A stretch of 64,000 nt of DNA from Ensifer canadensis. Its GTDB lineage: Bacteria; Pseudomonadota; Alphaproteobacteria; Rhizobiales; Rhizobiaceae. Below are positions 63,918 to 64,000 of the stretch, piece by piece. Numbering within the stretch: the stretch's first letter is position 1; each line of letters starts with the position of its first letter. The stretch is from NCBI RefSeq assembly GCF_017488845.2, contig NZ_CP083374.1:882879-946878 (forward strand), given 5' to 3'. The position numbers were made by a program, and so were the translations under genes. The notes below the pieces were generated by a model that saw nothing but the letters and a program-made list of their open reading frames with translations, had not been told where the DNA came from and did not search any database.

Positions 63918-64000
63918 AACGCGGAGTTCTCTCCAACGGCGGCAATCGCCGACCGTGACGTCGACGTCCCGTCGCCTATAACGAAGGGCCGGAATAACAA

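Noticed and set aside
1..64000. nod boxes, tRNA and rRNA genes
   Set aside because: Considered because of the NodQ/NodU-like genes; no nod-box-like conserved block or tRNA cloverleaf sequence was recognised by eye.

Overview
The window reads as alphaproteobacterial, most likely a Rhizobiales member (Sinorhizobium/Ensifer, Rhizobium or a close relative). This rests on the bifunctional CysN-CysC sulfate-activation gene of the NodQ type, ExoP/ExoF/ExoY-like export and initiation proteins, a KpsF-type isomerase, rhizobial-looking IS30, ISNCY and IS110 transposases, and high GC in the core genes. It is a very large, mosaic cell-surface polysaccharide locus (about 1-54.3 kb) that ends in a graveyard of gene fragments and nested insertion sequences (about 54.3-63 kb). 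No rRNA, tRNA or CRISPR array was seen, and no convincing intrinsic terminator.

Layout. 1-7.0 kb (+): the tail of a formyltransferase, an ATP-grasp ligase, a HAD phosphatase, a WbpM/PglF-type membrane NDP-sugar dehydratase and two GT4 glycosyltransferases. 7.0-10.6 kb (-): cysD-cysNC-cysQ, which make the sulfate donor PAPS and recycle PAP. 10.7-13.1 kb (-): a methyltransferase and a Wzy-like polymerase. 13.3-15.6 kb (+): a Wzc/ExoP-like co-polymerase. 15.6-17.8 kb (-): a sulfotransferase and a GT4 enzyme. 18.2-18.9 kb: an unrecognised, translationally coupled ORF pair. 19.2-21.7 kb (+): a NarL-type two-component system. 21.7-25.7 kb (+): SGNH protein, SxtJ, DUF5989 micro-protein and a NodU/CmcH carbamoyltransferase. 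25.9-37.2 kb: GT4, second sulfotransferase, tautomerase, secreted pectate-lyase-like beta-helix protein, Wzx flippase, Wza/ExoF-like exporter, initiating sugar transferase, PIG-L deacetylase, DegT aminotransferase and GT4. 37.9-46.9 kb: a lower-GC glycosyltransferase island (GT8-like, ELM1-like, GT92-like, GT39, and four proteins with sialyltransferase-like GT42/GT29 motifs). 47.0-54.3 kb (+): KpsF isomerase, OafA-type acyltransferase with SGNH domain, a small unknown, a pyruvyltransferase and an MsbA-like ABC exporter.

Working model (inference). A short sugar transferase starts a repeat unit on undecaprenyl phosphate. The dehydratase, DegT aminotransferase and formyltransferase could make an N-formylated amino-deoxy sugar. 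Many glycosyltransferases extend the unit. Sulfate, carbamoyl, acyl, pyruvyl and methyl groups decorate it. Wzx flips it, Wzy/Wzc polymerise it, and the ExoF-like protein exports it. Two surface polymers may be interleaved: a Wzx/Wzy sulfated EPS (about 1-37 kb) and a second glycan built by the sialyltransferase-like enzymes near kpsF (38-52 kb).

The 54.3-63 kb end holds remnants of an IS66 transposase, a phage tail-fibre gene, a Kup transporter, a GNAT acetyltransferase, an SDR dehydrogenase and a possible Fic-like protein. Next come an intact IS30, an ISNCY element split by an IS110 element, and a truncated second IS30. Small PhnA-like and XRE genes close the window.
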